Numbered from the stretch's first letter, positions 1 through 8,568 are shown. The stretch is DNA of 64,000 bases from Alcanivorax sp. DG881 (GCF_000155615.1 NZ_DS989915.1:351295-415294), one strand, 5' to 3'. Numbers and translations: made by a program. Notes: generated by a model from the letters alone, not told the origin.

Positions 1-753
1 TTGGCCTATCGCGGGAAAGGGAAGAATCGATCAAGCGGCGCGGAAGAACATAGGAAGTTGGTCTCCGAAGAGCTAGCTTCATACGCCATCGGCTGCATGA
101 TGGGTCGCTACAGCCTCGACACCCCCGGCGTGATCTACGCCCATGCCGGCAACGAAGGCTTCGACCCTAGCTGCTATGAAACCTTCCCGGCCGACGGCGA
201 CGGCATCGTTCCGATCACCGATGAAGCCTGGTTCGACGACGACGGTGCCAACCGCATCCGCGAATTCGTCCGCGTCGTCTGGGGCGAAGACACTGAAGCT
301 GAAAATATGGCCTGGCTCGCCGAATCCCTCGGCAGCAAAGCCAGCGAATCCGCTGACGACACCATCCGCCGCTACTTAAGCCGCGACTTCTACAAAGACC
401 ACCTGCAAACTTACAAAAAACGGCCCATCTACTGGCTGTTCAGCTCCGGCAAACACAAAGCCTTCGAAGCCCTTGTCTACCTGCACCGCTACAACGCCGG
501 TACGCTGTCGCGCATGCGCATGGAATACGTCGTGCCTCTCCAGTCCCGCATGCAGGCCCGCATCGACAACCTGGATCAGGACATCCAGGCCTCCACCTCC
601 AGCGCCGAACAAAAACGCTTTCAGAAGCAAAAAGACAAGCTCATCAAACAACTCCACGAACTCCGCCGCTTCGACGAAAACCTCCGCCACTACGCCGACC
701 AGCGCATTACATTGGATCTCGATGATGGGGTGAAGGCCAACTACGCGCGTTGA
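1..753 (+). CDS. pglX: C-terminal part of BREX-1 adenine methyltransferase PglX, truncated at both ends
   Basis: About 250 residues matching the C-terminal region of PglX (BrxX), the adenine-specific DNA methyltransferase of type 1 BREX phage-defence systems. Recognisable landmarks are ELASYAIGCMMGRYSLD near residue 25, RDFYKDH near 128, KKRPIYWLFSSGKHKAF near 140, LHRYNAGTLSRMRMEY near 160, and HYADQRITLDLDDGVK just before the stop. The reading frame is open from the first base, so the gene probably continues to the left; the TTG at base 1 is not a credible start. The usual tail after DGVKVNY (roughly 20 more residues, about KFG-LLAEVKAITG) is missing: the frame ends NYAR-stop. No pglZ, brxL or other BREX gene follows; the next gene is a core membrane protein on the other strand. 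The piece is either the edge of a defence island or a remnant. Family recognition is from memory of PglX sequences. Confidence 0.8.
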   Translation: MAYRGKGKNRSSGAEEHRKLVSEELASYAIGCMMGRYSLDTPGVIYAHAGNEGFDPSCYETFPADGDGIVPITDEAWFDDDGANRIREFVRVVWGEDTEAENMAWLAESLGSKASESADDTIRRYLSRDFYKDHLQTYKKRPIYWLFSSGKHKAFEALVYLHRYNAGTLSRMRMEYVVPLQSRMQARIDNLDQDIQASTSSAEQKRFQKQKDKLIKQLHELRRFDENLRHYADQRITLDLDDGVKANYAR

Positions 754-771
754 CCAGTAGCGAGAAACGCA

Positions 772-1467
772 TTAATCGTTGCCGCTGAGAGCAGTCAGCA
801 GGTGCAACAGGGACATGAACAGGTTGTAGATGGAAACGAACAGGGTCACGGTCGCCATGATGTAGTTGGTTTCACCGCCGTGGATGATGGCGCTGGTCTG
901 CCACATGATCAGCAGGGAAGACAGCAGCACAAAGGCAGCAGATACCGCCAGGCTCAGAGCCGGGATGGCGAAGAAGATGTTGGCGATGCTCGCCCCGAAC
1001 GCCACCAGAATACCGATCATGATGAAGTTGGTGAGGAAGCTGAAGTCTTTGCGGGTCACCAGGGCAATGGCCGACATGGCCACGAAAATACCGGCAGTGC
1101 CAGCCAGAGCGGTGGTTACGATCTCCATGCCGCCGGGGATCTGGGCGTACATGTTAATGATCGGGCCGGTGGTGAAACCCAGCCAGCCGGTCAGGCCGAA
1201 GACGGCCAGAATGCCCCAGGCGCTGTTGCGCAGCGCGTTGGTGGCGAACAGCAGACCAATGTAAACACCAAGGGTCAGCCAGACGTTAACGAAACCGATG
1301 TTGCTGGCCATGGCAAACCAGGACGCGCCGGTTGCCACAACGAGTGACAGCCCCAGCAGCATATAGGTGTTTTTCAGTACCTGGGCCGCGCGCTCCCCGG
1401 AAACGGCAACGCCGTGCTGGTGGGGGGCGGAGTAGGGGTTGGTCGGGTTATTCATGATATCACTCAT
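772..1467 (-). CDS. Bax inhibitor-1/YccA family membrane protein
   Basis: Integral membrane protein of the BI-1/YccA (TMBIM) family, about 231 residues, close to the family's usual length. An N-terminal cytoplasmic stretch of about 30 residues (NNPTNPYSAPHQHG region) is followed by about seven hydrophobic helices, including VLKNTYMLLGLSLVVATGAS and the C-terminal ATVTLFVSIYNLFMSLLHLL, which resembles the family's conserved last helix. Bacterial members such as YccA modulate the FtsH membrane protease; that role is family knowledge, not visible here. Start chosen at ATG 1467, directly after AAGG; an in-frame TTG at 1476 and an ATG at 1455 (MNNPTN) are alternatives, and 1455 would sit better relative to AAGG. 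The stop lies 18 bases from the end of the PglX remnant, with no visible terminator between them, so the island junction may have removed the native 3' region. Confidence 0.85.
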   Translation of the reverse strand: MSDIMNNPTNPYSAPHQHGVAVSGERAAQVLKNTYMLLGLSLVVATGASWFAMASNIGFVNVWLTLGVYIGLLFATNALRNSAWGILAVFGLTGWLGFTTGPIINMYAQIPGGMEIVTTALAGTAGIFVAMSAIALVTRKDFSFLTNFIMIGILVAFGASIANIFFAIPALSLAVSAAFVLLSSLLIMWQTSAIIHGGETNYIMATVTLFVSIYNLFMSLLHLLTALSGND

Positions 1468-1678
1468 CCTTGCCAATTGTTGCTGTGATCATAAGGGCGA
1501 GGGGGCCAAAATCAAGCGTTAAACCGGCTTTTCGCCATGAGAAAGTGCCTGGTTAGCCGCCACGGATCGACGGCGACGACGGATGTGCACTTTTGTGACC
1601 CTTATCTCGGGATGGCAAGGCCAGTGCGTAATACTATTTTCGTACTGAAAATGCCTGAGTCTGAGCTGAGGGGGCCTT
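1468..1678. promoter_or_regulatory. Divergent intergenic region
   Basis: A 211-base gap between the divergent yccA-like gene and the gene at 1679, so it must carry two promoters. I see no convincing tandem sigma-70 hexamers or strong operator, and no small open frame with a good ribosome site. Confidence 0.4.
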
Positions 1679-2362
1679 ATGAGCGCATTATCGCTGGCTG
1701 CCACTGAAAGTGAGCAGATCGAGCTGGCAGCGGTACAGAATCGGCATTCGTTGTACAACGATTTGCTTCAGGTGCCGGACCTGGCATCGCGCCGCCACGA
1801 GCTGGTTTTCGAGCAGAAAAACCGGCTGTTGGGTCGACATCGCCGGATCGTCCTGTTCAATGGCCGCTATCTTGAATGGACGGAGCAGCGGGGGCGGCGT
1901 GAAGAAACGCGCATTATCAATCTGGCGTTTCTGGCGGGCTCGCCGAGTGCTTATCGTGAAATTGCCTGGCGGTCCCTGAGTGTTGCCCTGCTGGCGCTCA
2001 TTGTTGCCGGGCTCCTGTTCGCCGTGGGGCAGACCGTTGCCGCGCTGGCAGCGCTGGGAGTGTCCTTGCTGGGGCTCGGCATTTGCCTGCGGGGCTCCTC
2101 CCGACGCCTGCTGTTCTATACCCGTAACGGGCGGGTGGTGATGTTCGACCTGTTTGATCAGCGTGGAGACAGAAAGCGTTTCGCAAAGGTGGTTGGCGCG
2201 CTGCAGCTACGGGGAGAGCGAGCCTGGGCCCTTTTGCCCGACAGGAAAGAACGTTTGGCGGCAGAAGTGGCAGAGCACCGCCGGCTGATGCAGGAAGGGG
2301 CTATCAACCAGGCGCAATACGAGCGCGCCAAGCAGCGCATCTTCCGCCGTTATTCCGATTGA
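1679..2362 (+). CDS. Membrane protein of unknown function with SHOCT-like C-terminus
   Basis: A 227-residue protein I do not recognise as a named family. Residues 1-95 look soluble and charged. Two adjacent hydrophobic helices span about 98-142 (SVALLALIVAGLLFAVGQTV and ALAALGVSLLGLGICL). A second soluble part follows, ending in EHRRLMQEGAINQAQYERAK. That ending has the layout of a SHOCT motif (helix, G-x-I/L-x-x-x-E/Q-Y, helix), a short C-terminal oligomerisation element common in bacterial membrane proteins. The ATG at 1679 is preceded by GAGGGG at a suitable distance. The gene stands alone ahead of tRNA-Ser. Function unknown; the coding call rests on length, start context and amino-acid composition. 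Confidence 0.8.
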   Translation: MSALSLAATESEQIELAAVQNRHSLYNDLLQVPDLASRRHELVFEQKNRLLGRHRRIVLFNGRYLEWTEQRGRREETRIINLAFLAGSPSAYREIAWRSLSVALLALIVAGLLFAVGQTVAALAALGVSLLGLGICLRGSSRRLLFYTRNGRVVMFDLFDQRGDRKRFAKVVGALQLRGERAWALLPDRKERLAAEVAEHRRLMQEGAINQAQYERAKQRIFRRYSD

Positions 2363-2465
2363 GCTGAACGGGTCCGCTCAGCGATCAAAACTCAACCAGT
2401 CGTGCGCGGTATTGTGGCTTCGACGTTGACTGGCCTTATTGCTCATGTATTATTGCTGCCACCTT

Positions 2466-2553
2466 GGAGGGGTGGCAGAGTGGCCGAATGCACCGGTCTT
2501 GAAAACCGGCGACGGGAGACCGTCCGTGGGTTCAAATCCCACCCCCTCCGCCA
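2466..2553 (+). tRNA. tRNA-Ser (anticodon TGA)
   Basis: An 88-nt class II tRNA with acceptor stem GGAGGGG pairing with CCCCTCC, discriminator G and encoded CCA. The anticodon loop CTTGAAA gives TGA, reading UCA/UCG. A long variable arm (CGACGGGAGACCGTCC region) and T-loop GGTTCAAATCC fit serine. tRNA-Ser genes are common integration sites, but no integrase or duplicated 3' end is present here. Confidence 0.97.
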
Positions 2554-2556
2554 AAT

Positions 2557-2592
2557 AAAAAGCCCGCACTCGATGAGTGCGGGCTTTTTTTG
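2557..2592. terminator. Bidirectional rho-independent terminator after tRNA-Ser
   Basis: Perfect 10-bp stem AGCCCGCACT / AGTGCGGGCT with a 5-nt loop (CGATG), T-run on the right side and A-run on the left. It can terminate the tRNA from the left and the ArsA-family operon from the right. Confidence 0.9.
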
Positions 2593-2654
2593 TGCCGCTC
2601 TGCAGTCGCGACACGGTTCACGTAACACGCAAGCAATACGCTTGTGGCTGAAGC

Positions 2655-3698
2655 TCAGTGATCCCCATTGCCGAGCAATCCTGCAAATGCCCGGATCGCC
2701 TCCAGTCCCTGAATGTCATCTTCCTGCAGTGGCAAGTCCTTGCGAGGCAGCGCGCCCAAAGCGTGTGCCAGTTCTTCCATGTGCCGTTGCTGGCGTGCAT
2801 GGCGGGCTGCGAAAAACGCGCTGTCTGCGGCATCCGGCAGTACCCGGTTAACCACGGCTCCCGCTACCGGGATGCCATTTTCTGTCAGGGAGGCAACGGC
2901 GCGTTGCGTCTCGAGAATAGGCAGCCGTTCAGGGGTCAGCACAAAGACAAAAGCGGTTTGCACAGGGTCGGACAGCTGGCGGCGGGCGCGGTGGAACAAT
3001 CGCTGACGGGCGATCAGTGTATCGGCCACTTCCTGGCTGCGTGAGTCCAGGCCTGCGGTGGCGTGGTCGGTGGGGTCTTGCAGGGGACTGTCCACGCTCT
3101 TGTCCGGTGTCAGGTGGCCGAGTACCTGGCCCAATTTGCGGGCCTTGTCGCTGTGACGCAGCAGGCCCTGGGTCCAGGCGGCCATGACTTCCGGCAGACT
3201 TAGCAGCCGCAGGGTGTGGCCGGTGGGCGCGGTGTCGAAGATCAACAGGTCGTAGTCGCGGCTGTCGACATCGATTAACCGCGAGATGCGCTCCAGCAAC
3301 GCGGCTTCCTGTGCACCGGGGGACTGACGGCTGAGGCGTAACTGCTTGTCCAGCTCGCGGAATTGATCTGGAGTGGCAAAGCGGCGCATCTGGGCGCTGA
3401 CCCGGTCCAGGTAGGCCTCGACTTCGTCATCCGGGTCCAGCTCCAGGGCGGTCAGTCCGGGTGCCAGACAAGTGGGCGAATTGCCGATGGGGCGGTTAAA
3501 GGCGTCCGCCAGGCTGTGGGCCGGATCGGTGGAGACCAGCAGCACCTTGCGACCCTGGTCGGCAGCGCGGATGGCCAGGGCCGAGGCGGTGGTGGTTTTG
3601 CCCACGCCTCCTTTGCCACCCACCATAAGCAGGGTGCGGGAGGCGAGCAGGGCATCCAGATCAAGCACAGGCTGTGCGGTGGTGTCGGTGTCAGCCAT
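2655..3698 (-). CDS. ArsA/GET3-family ATPase
   Basis: A 347-residue soluble ATPase of the ArsA/GET3 (deviant Walker A, SIMIBI) class. It has the signature P-loop GGKGGVGKTT at residues 27-36, switch STDPAHSLADAF near 55, and the ArsA-type DTAPTGHTLRLL near 155. Length fits a single-domain ArsA/Get3 homologue rather than the double-domain arsenite pump ATPase. No ars operon gene is nearby, so arsenite transport is unlikely. It is the last gene of an operon with cstA and a CC-star protein: its ATG overlaps the stop of the upstream gene (TGATG). That coupling suggests it works on the CC-ending partner or on membrane-protein handling; this is inference. The terminator at 2557-2592 lies just beyond it. 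Confidence 0.88.
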   Translation of the reverse strand: MADTDTTAQPVLDLDALLASRTLLMVGGKGGVGKTTTASALAIRAADQGRKVLLVSTDPAHSLADAFNRPIGNSPTCLAPGLTALELDPDDEVEAYLDRVSAQMRRFATPDQFRELDKQLRLSRQSPGAQEAALLERISRLIDVDSRDYDLLIFDTAPTGHTLRLLSLPEVMAAWTQGLLRHSDKARKLGQVLGHLTPDKSVDSPLQDPTDHATAGLDSRSQEVADTLIARQRLFHRARRQLSDPVQTAFVFVLTPERLPILETQRAVASLTENGIPVAGAVVNRVLPDAADSAFFAARHARQQRHMEELAHALGALPRKDLPLQEDDIQGLEAIRAFAGLLGNGDH

Positions 3699-3964
3699 CA
3701 GCAGCAGCGAAAGTGATCAAGGGGGGAGCGCTCCATACCCATGCGGGTGTGCCACTCATGAAAGCGCTCCATTAGCAGGGGCTGCAATTCCAGTGTGCTC
3801 CAGGCTGCCGGGTTGGGAACACCCATCATTTCCGAGAATACCAGCAGCATGAACAGGTCCTCTTCATCCCGTTTGGCGCGGGCAATGGCGGCTCGATAGG
3901 GCGCATTGTAATACTGCGCCCCGAGATCGCTGATGCGTTTGAGCCACTGTGTCGGCGTTGCCAT
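3698..3964 (-). CDS. Cory-CC-star family small protein
   Basis: An 88-residue soluble-looking protein ending in Cys-Cys-stop (HFRCC). It has a conserved-looking QYYNAPYRAAI stretch near residue 15, an acidic EEDLF motif, and FHEWHTRMG near residue 70. These match the small family I know under the informal name cory-CC-star, whose members end in CC and sit beside ArsA-type ATPases. The start is ATG 3964, which overlaps the cstA stop (TAATG); a longer upstream frame exists but would run inside cstA. The stop overlaps the start of the ArsA-family ATPase (TGATG). Translational coupling on both sides suggests fixed stoichiometry. Function is not known; the terminal cysteine pair could bind metal or be a handle for the ATPase, which is speculation. 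Confidence 0.8.
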   Translation of the reverse strand: MATPTQWLKRISDLGAQYYNAPYRAAIARAKRDEEDLFMLLVFSEMMGVPNPAAWSTLELQPLLMERFHEWHTRMGMERSPLDHFRCC

Positions 3965-5637
3965 TACAGAGGCTCCGGTGGTGCCTTGAAGGCGCGCTTG
4001 AGGGCGGCGGTGCACTCCAGCGTAACCAGCAGGGCCGCCACCAAGACAACAAGGTCGAGCCCGAGCAGGAACCAGTCCTGTTTTTCATAGAAGCTTTTCA
4101 GCTGCATCAACAGGGCAAACAGGGTCATCACCAGCAGGAAAACCAGTGGCGCCAGGGTATAAATGGCCGGGCGACCCCGTTTCACCAGCATGATGGTAAT
4201 CACCAGCAGAGTCAGCCCGGCAAGCAATTGGTTGGTGGTGCCGAACAACGGCCAGATAAGCAGGCCGCCGGAGCCGTCGGCACCGCCTGCACCAAACGCC
4301 AGTAACAGGCAGCTAAGCACCGCCAGAAGTGTGGCGGGCAGGGGGCGGGTCATCCATTTTTGCTGATAGATTTCGCCCCATTCCTGGAAGATATAACGCT
4401 GCAGGCGCAGGCCGGTGTCCATGGTAGTGCCGGCAAACAGGGCCGCCATCACGGTGAGCAGGGTGGCGGCAACGCCCACATCCATGCCCATGCCATTGGC
4501 AAGAATATTGGCGCCACCATCCACAAAGGCGGTCAGGCTGCCTTGACCAAAGGCCGTGTATACCGCCTGCCAGTCTGCCAGGGAGGCAAAACCAGCGGTG
4601 GCGGCAATGATGGCAGCCAGTGCCAGCGCGCCTTCGCCCACAGCACCGAAATAGCCCACGAAGCGGGAGTCGGTTTCCTTGTCCAGCTGCTTGGAGCTGG
4701 TGCCGGAGGCGACCAAACCATGGAAGCCGGAGATGGCGCCGCAAGCGATGGTGACAAACAGAAGCGGCAACAAGGAAGGCGTGCCGGCAGGAACGTCACT
4801 GTTGATCATCGGCGCGACAACCTGGGGGTTGCCCAGCAGGACAGCACCGTAAAGCAGGATCAGCCCGACGAACAATTGCAGGCCGTTGATGTAGTCGCGG
4901 GGCTGCAAGAGCATCCAGACGGGAAGCAGTGAGGCCACCGCAGCATACGCAAACAGCATCAGTATCCAGCTGGCGTTTGCAGAAAGCCCCATGACCTGAT
5001 CGGGCAGGGTCACGGGAACCATGGGGCCCACGTAAATCAGGCTGTACAGCGCCGCCACACCCAGTACAGATACCAGGCCAAGGCCAATTACCCGGCGATA
5101 GATGAGCTGGCCAATCACCAGTGCCACAGCAATGGCGCCCCACACCGGGACGACCGCGCCAGGGTTATTAATGAGCAGTTTGGCGATCACGACGCCAAAT
5201 ACCGCGTTCACCATCAATAACACCAGAAAGATAACAATCATGAAGACGGTGCGTGCACGGAGGCCGACCACCTCGCCGGTGAGCGCGCCGACAGATTTCG
5301 CCCGGTTGCGGACACTGGCCCACAGGGCGCCACTGTCGTGCACACCGGCAAAGAAGATGGTGCCGAAGACCACCCAGAGAAAGGCGGGTAGCCAGCCCCA
5401 GATAACGGCAATGGCCGGGCCGACAATCGGTGCCGCACCCGCCACGGAGGTGAAATGGTGGCCCCACAGCACATACCGGTTGGTGGGCACGAAATCCACG
5501 CCGTCTTCATACTCGTGGGCAGGGGTGCGGAAATTCGGGTCCAGCTTGTAGATGCGCGATGCAATAAAACGGGAGTAGACGAAGTAGCCGGCGGCCATGC
5601 CACCCAGCCCCAGCAGGAGCAAAATGATTGCGCTCAT
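3964..5637 (-). CDS. cstA: Carbon starvation protein CstA family transporter
   Basis: Polytopic inner-membrane protein of 557 residues in the CstA/BtsT peptide-and-pyruvate transporter family. Landmarks are the N-terminal FVPTNRYVLWGHHFTSVAGA (around 50), a GPAIAVIWGWLPAFLWVVFG helix, FHGLVASGTSSKQ with conserved glycines near 305, and TTMDTGLRLQRYIFQEW near 420. It is shorter than E. coli CstA (about 700), mainly through a reduced C-terminus, as in many marine gammaproteobacteria. CstA proteins import pyruvate or peptides under nutrient limitation. First gene of a three-gene overlapping operon; the promoter must lie in 5638-5919. Confidence 0.9.
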   Translation of the reverse strand: MSAIILLLLGLGGMAAGYFVYSRFIASRIYKLDPNFRTPAHEYEDGVDFVPTNRYVLWGHHFTSVAGAAPIVGPAIAVIWGWLPAFLWVVFGTIFFAGVHDSGALWASVRNRAKSVGALTGEVVGLRARTVFMIVIFLVLLMVNAVFGVVIAKLLINNPGAVVPVWGAIAVALVIGQLIYRRVIGLGLVSVLGVAALYSLIYVGPMVPVTLPDQVMGLSANASWILMLFAYAAVASLLPVWMLLQPRDYINGLQLFVGLILLYGAVLLGNPQVVAPMINSDVPAGTPSLLPLLFVTIACGAISGFHGLVASGTSSKQLDKETDSRFVGYFGAVGEGALALAAIIAATAGFASLADWQAVYTAFGQGSLTAFVDGGANILANGMGMDVGVAATLLTVMAALFAGTTMDTGLRLQRYIFQEWGEIYQQKWMTRPLPATLLAVLSCLLLAFGAGGADGSGGLLIWPLFGTTNQLLAGLTLLVITIMLVKRGRPAIYTLAPLVFLLVMTLFALLMQLKSFYEKQDWFLLGLDLVVLVAALLVTLECTAALKRAFKAPPEPL

Positions 5638-5919
5638 GGGTTGCCTTTTGTCATTGTTGACTATGTCGTTAGCAGCGTCGATCAGCGGCCAGCTGAATAC
5701 TGGCGATGGTGTCTATATGGTTCGCTTTTTTGACTGACCGGTCAACGCGACTAAAGGCTAATAGCGCAAGCGTAATGGGCAGCCTGGGGCGTGCACAGTG
5801 TGCCATCCTTTGTTAACGGCGCCCTATGCATGCCTGTGGACAAGCGGTATTCTTGTGCCTACAAACCAACAGAAAAACAGAACATTAACGGGTAAAGGAA
5901 CTACCCGGGGGACGCAGTA
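5638..5919. promoter_or_regulatory. Divergent cstA / gacA regulatory region with a 10-bp palindrome
   Basis: A 282-base region carrying the promoters of cstA (left) and gacA (right). It holds a perfect palindrome TGACCGGTCA at 5735-5744, extended on one side to GACTGACCGGTCAA, of the kind bound by TetR-family or other dimeric regulators. No regulator gene is adjacent. A purine-rich stretch precedes gacA. Confidence 0.45.
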
Positions 5920-6573
5920 ATGATCAAAGTATTGGTAGTGGACGACCATGATCTGGTCCGTACCGGCATTGCTCGCATGCTGGGCGAAGTGGAGGGCCTG
6001 CGCGTTGTCGGCGAGGCGAATTCAGGCGAGTTGGCCGTGCAAATGGCCAGGGAGCTGGCACCTGAAGTGGTGCTGATGGACCTGAAGATGCCGGGAATTG
6101 GTGGCCTTGAAGCCACCCGTAAATTGTTGCGCGTTGACGAGGGGGTTCGCGTTATCGCGGTGACCATGTGCGAGGAAGAGCCGTTTCCGTCCCGCCTGAT
6201 GAAAGCCGGTGCTGCCGGTTACATGACCAAGGGGGCCGATCTGGAAGAAATGGTGCGCGCCATCAAGGTGGTCGCCACCGGGCAGCGCTATATCAGCCCG
6301 GAAATCGCCCAGGCCATGGCGCTCAAGCCCTATACCGGTGATGAAGGTTCGTTGCTGGATATGCTCTCCGAGCGCGAACTGCAAATCATGATGATGATCG
6401 TGAACTGTCACAAGGTGCAGGATGTGGCAGACAAGCTTTGCCTGTCGCCGAAAACCGTGAATACCTACCGGTACCGTATTTTCGACAAGCTGGGTGTGAC
6501 CAGCGATGTGGAAATGGCGTTACTGGCCGTGCGTCACGGCATGCTCGATGCGGTAGAAAACACGGCTTCCTGA
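5920..6573 (+). CDS. gacA: GacA/UvrY response regulator (NarL family)
   Basis: A 217-residue response regulator. The N-terminal receiver has VVDDHD at residues 6-11 and the phospho-acceptor Asp in LMDLKMPG near 54. A LuxR-type helix-turn-helix follows at about 145-205, with LSERELQIMMMI and LSPKTVNTYRYRIFDKLG. Sequence and order (gacA, then uvrC, then pgsA) match the GacA/UvrY locus of gammaproteobacteria. GacA is phosphorylated by the GacS sensor kinase and activates small RNAs (RsmX/Y/Z, CsrB type) that sequester RsmA/CsrA, so it controls motility, secretion and biofilm. No gacS or rsm RNA is visible in this window. Confidence 0.95.
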   Translation: MIKVLVVDDHDLVRTGIARMLGEVEGLRVVGEANSGELAVQMARELAPEVVLMDLKMPGIGGLEATRKLLRVDEGVRVIAVTMCEEEPFPSRLMKAGAAGYMTKGADLEEMVRAIKVVATGQRYISPEIAQAMALKPYTGDEGSLLDMLSERELQIMMMIVNCHKVQDVADKLCLSPKTVNTYRYRIFDKLGVTSDVEMALLAVRHGMLDAVENTAS

Positions 6574-6642
6574 TTGCCGGTTCGCTGCAGGGGGAAATCA
6601 TCAGGGCAGGACTGATACACTTTCTGTTTAACCTGTTTTGAG

Positions 6643-8475
6643 ATGTTCCCCTTGCCAGATTTCGACGCCAAACACTTCCTTGCCCACTGTGCTCGCAAAC
6701 CCGGCGTTTATCGCATGCTGGACGGGGACGGGGGTGTTTTGTATGTGGGCAAGGCGCGCAACCTTCAGGCCCGCCTGAACAGCTACTTCCAGAAGAATGT
6801 ATCCAGTGCGAAAACCCGGGCACTGGTCGGGCGAATTCGTGATATCCAGACAACGGTGACCGGCAGTGAGGCGGAAGCGCTGCTGCTGGAGCAGTCGCTG
6901 ATCAAGGAGTTGAAACCCCCTTACAACATTCTTCTGCGCGACGACAAATCCTACCCGTATATCCGTATCACCAGCGCCGACCGTTTTCCCCGCGTCACCT
7001 TTCATCGCGGTACACGCCGGGCTGGCAGCCAGTACTTCGGTCCGTACCCCAGTGGCGGTGCGGTGCGGGAAGCCCTGTCCCTGATCGAGAAAGTGTTCCG
7101 GGTTCGCAACTGCAGTGACAGCTACTTCCGCAACCGTACCCGCCCGTGTCTCCAGCACCAGATCAATCGTTGTACGGCCCCGTGCGTAGGGCTGGTGAGT
7201 GAAGCCGATTATGCGCGCCAGGTGAAGATGGCGGCGGACTTTCTGGATGGGCGCAGCCGGGAAGTGGTGGAACAGCTGAGCGCCGACATGGAGGCTGCCT
7301 CGGTGGCGCTGGAGTTCGAAAAAGCTGCGATCCTGCGGGACCAGTTGGCAGCCATTCAATCCGTGCAACAAAAGCAGTACGCGGAAACCGGGCAGGGCGA
7401 TCTGGACGTGGTTGCCATTGAAACCCGGCATGGCTTGGCCGTGATCGAAGTGCTGATGATTCGTGATGGCCGCATTCTGGGCCACCGCACCTTTCGGCCG
7501 GATACCCGGGGCGAGGAAGACCGCAGCGAAATTCTCGAGGCCTTTCTTTCCCAATATTATCTGGGCGACCGGGAAGATCCGGTCAAACCGCAGGAAATCT
7601 TGCTGAGCATGGAGATTCCCGGGGCCGATGCGCTGCAGCAGGCACTGGAAAGTCAGTGGGGCAAGAAAGTCCGGTTGGCCTGGCGAGTGCGCAGTGATCG
7701 CGCCGCCTGGATCACCATGGCACAAACCAATGCCCAGCAGTCCATGGCGGCCGAGCTTGCTGCCCGCGAGCATATGGAGGCCCGCTTTCTGGCCTTGGAA
7801 ACATTACTGGAAAGCAGCGAGCCGGTACGGCGCATTGAGTGTTTCGACATCAGCCATACGCAAGGCGAGAAAGCGGTGGCTTCCTGCGTGGTGTTTGACC
7901 AGCAGGGCGCCCGCAAACAGGAGTATCGGCATTTCAATGTGAACCCGGCAGCGGGCGGTGACGATTACGAGGCCCTGGAAGAAGCCATTCGGCGCCGTTA
8001 TCAGCGCGTGCTGAAAGAACAGGGCCGGTTGCCGGATCTTCTCCTTATCGACGGCGGCAAGGGGCAAATGCAGCGAGGCTGGAAGGTTATTCAGGAGCTG
8101 GACCTGCAAGCCCGGGTGCGGGTAATGGGGATCGGCAAGGGTCCCAGTCGACGGCCCGGGTTCGAAGCGCTCTATCTTCCCTGCGGGAAAGAAATGGTCC
8201 CCGGCCCGGCGGATTCCGCACTGCATCTTTTGCAGCAGGTTCGCGATGAAGCGCACCGGTTTGCCCTGACCGGTCACCGTGCCCGCCGTGGCAAGGCACG
8301 CAAGCAATCCACGTTGGATGAAATTCCCGGTATCGGCCCCAAACGCCGAAAGGCATTGCTGACCCACTTTGGCGGCCTTAAGCAGATGCGCAATGCATCC
8401 GCCAGCGAGCTGGCCCGGGTGCCGGGAATCAATGCCCAGATGGCGCAGACATTGTACGACTGGTTTCATCAATAG
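6643..8475 (+). CDS. uvrC: UvrABC nuclease subunit C
   Basis: A 610-residue UvrC, the usual length. It makes both incisions around a lesion during nucleotide excision repair after UvrA and UvrB hand over the damaged site. Domains: GIY-YIG nuclease at about 12-95 (GVYRMLDGDGGVLYVGKARN); a cysteine cluster near 165-182 (CLQHQINRCTAPCVG); the UVR motif that binds UvrB around 205-240; the RNase H-like 5' nuclease from about 385 (IECFDISHTQGE, LLIDGGKGQ); and tandem helix-hairpin-helix motifs at the C-terminus (IPGIGPKRRKALL, VPGINAQMAQTL). Position right after gacA is the conserved gammaproteobacterial arrangement. The ribosome site before the ATG is weak. Confidence 0.97.
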   Translation: MFPLPDFDAKHFLAHCARKPGVYRMLDGDGGVLYVGKARNLQARLNSYFQKNVSSAKTRALVGRIRDIQTTVTGSEAEALLLEQSLIKELKPPYNILLRDDKSYPYIRITSADRFPRVTFHRGTRRAGSQYFGPYPSGGAVREALSLIEKVFRVRNCSDSYFRNRTRPCLQHQINRCTAPCVGLVSEADYARQVKMAADFLDGRSREVVEQLSADMEAASVALEFEKAAILRDQLAAIQSVQQKQYAETGQGDLDVVAIETRHGLAVIEVLMIRDGRILGHRTFRPDTRGEEDRSEILEAFLSQYYLGDREDPVKPQEILLSMEIPGADALQQALESQWGKKVRLAWRVRSDRAAWITMAQTNAQQSMAAELAAREHMEARFLALETLLESSEPVRRIECFDISHTQGEKAVASCVVFDQQGARKQEYRHFNVNPAAGGDDYEALEEAIRRRYQRVLKEQGRLPDLLLIDGGKGQMQRGWKVIQELDLQARVRVMGIGKGPSRRPGFEALYLPCGKEMVPGPADSALHLLQQVRDEAHRFALTGHRARRGKARKQSTLDEIPGIGPKRRKALLTHFGGLKQMRNASASELARVPGINAQMAQTLYDWFHQ

Positions 8476-8568
8476 CGTGTTCAGTTTTTAATCTGAAAAT
8501 CGGAAATGAGTCATAGCCGGCTTTCCGCTATACTGGTGGCTTATTTTCATGGCCGGTAGTTCCTCCCT

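Noticed and set aside
2466-2600. tRNA-Ser as an island attachment site
   Set aside because: No integrase and no repeated tRNA 3' end; the PglX fragment lies on the far side of two core-like genes.
2402-2851. 149-codon frame spanning tRNA-Ser and its terminator
   Set aside because: It overlaps a tRNA and the ArsA-family gene and has no protein-like features.
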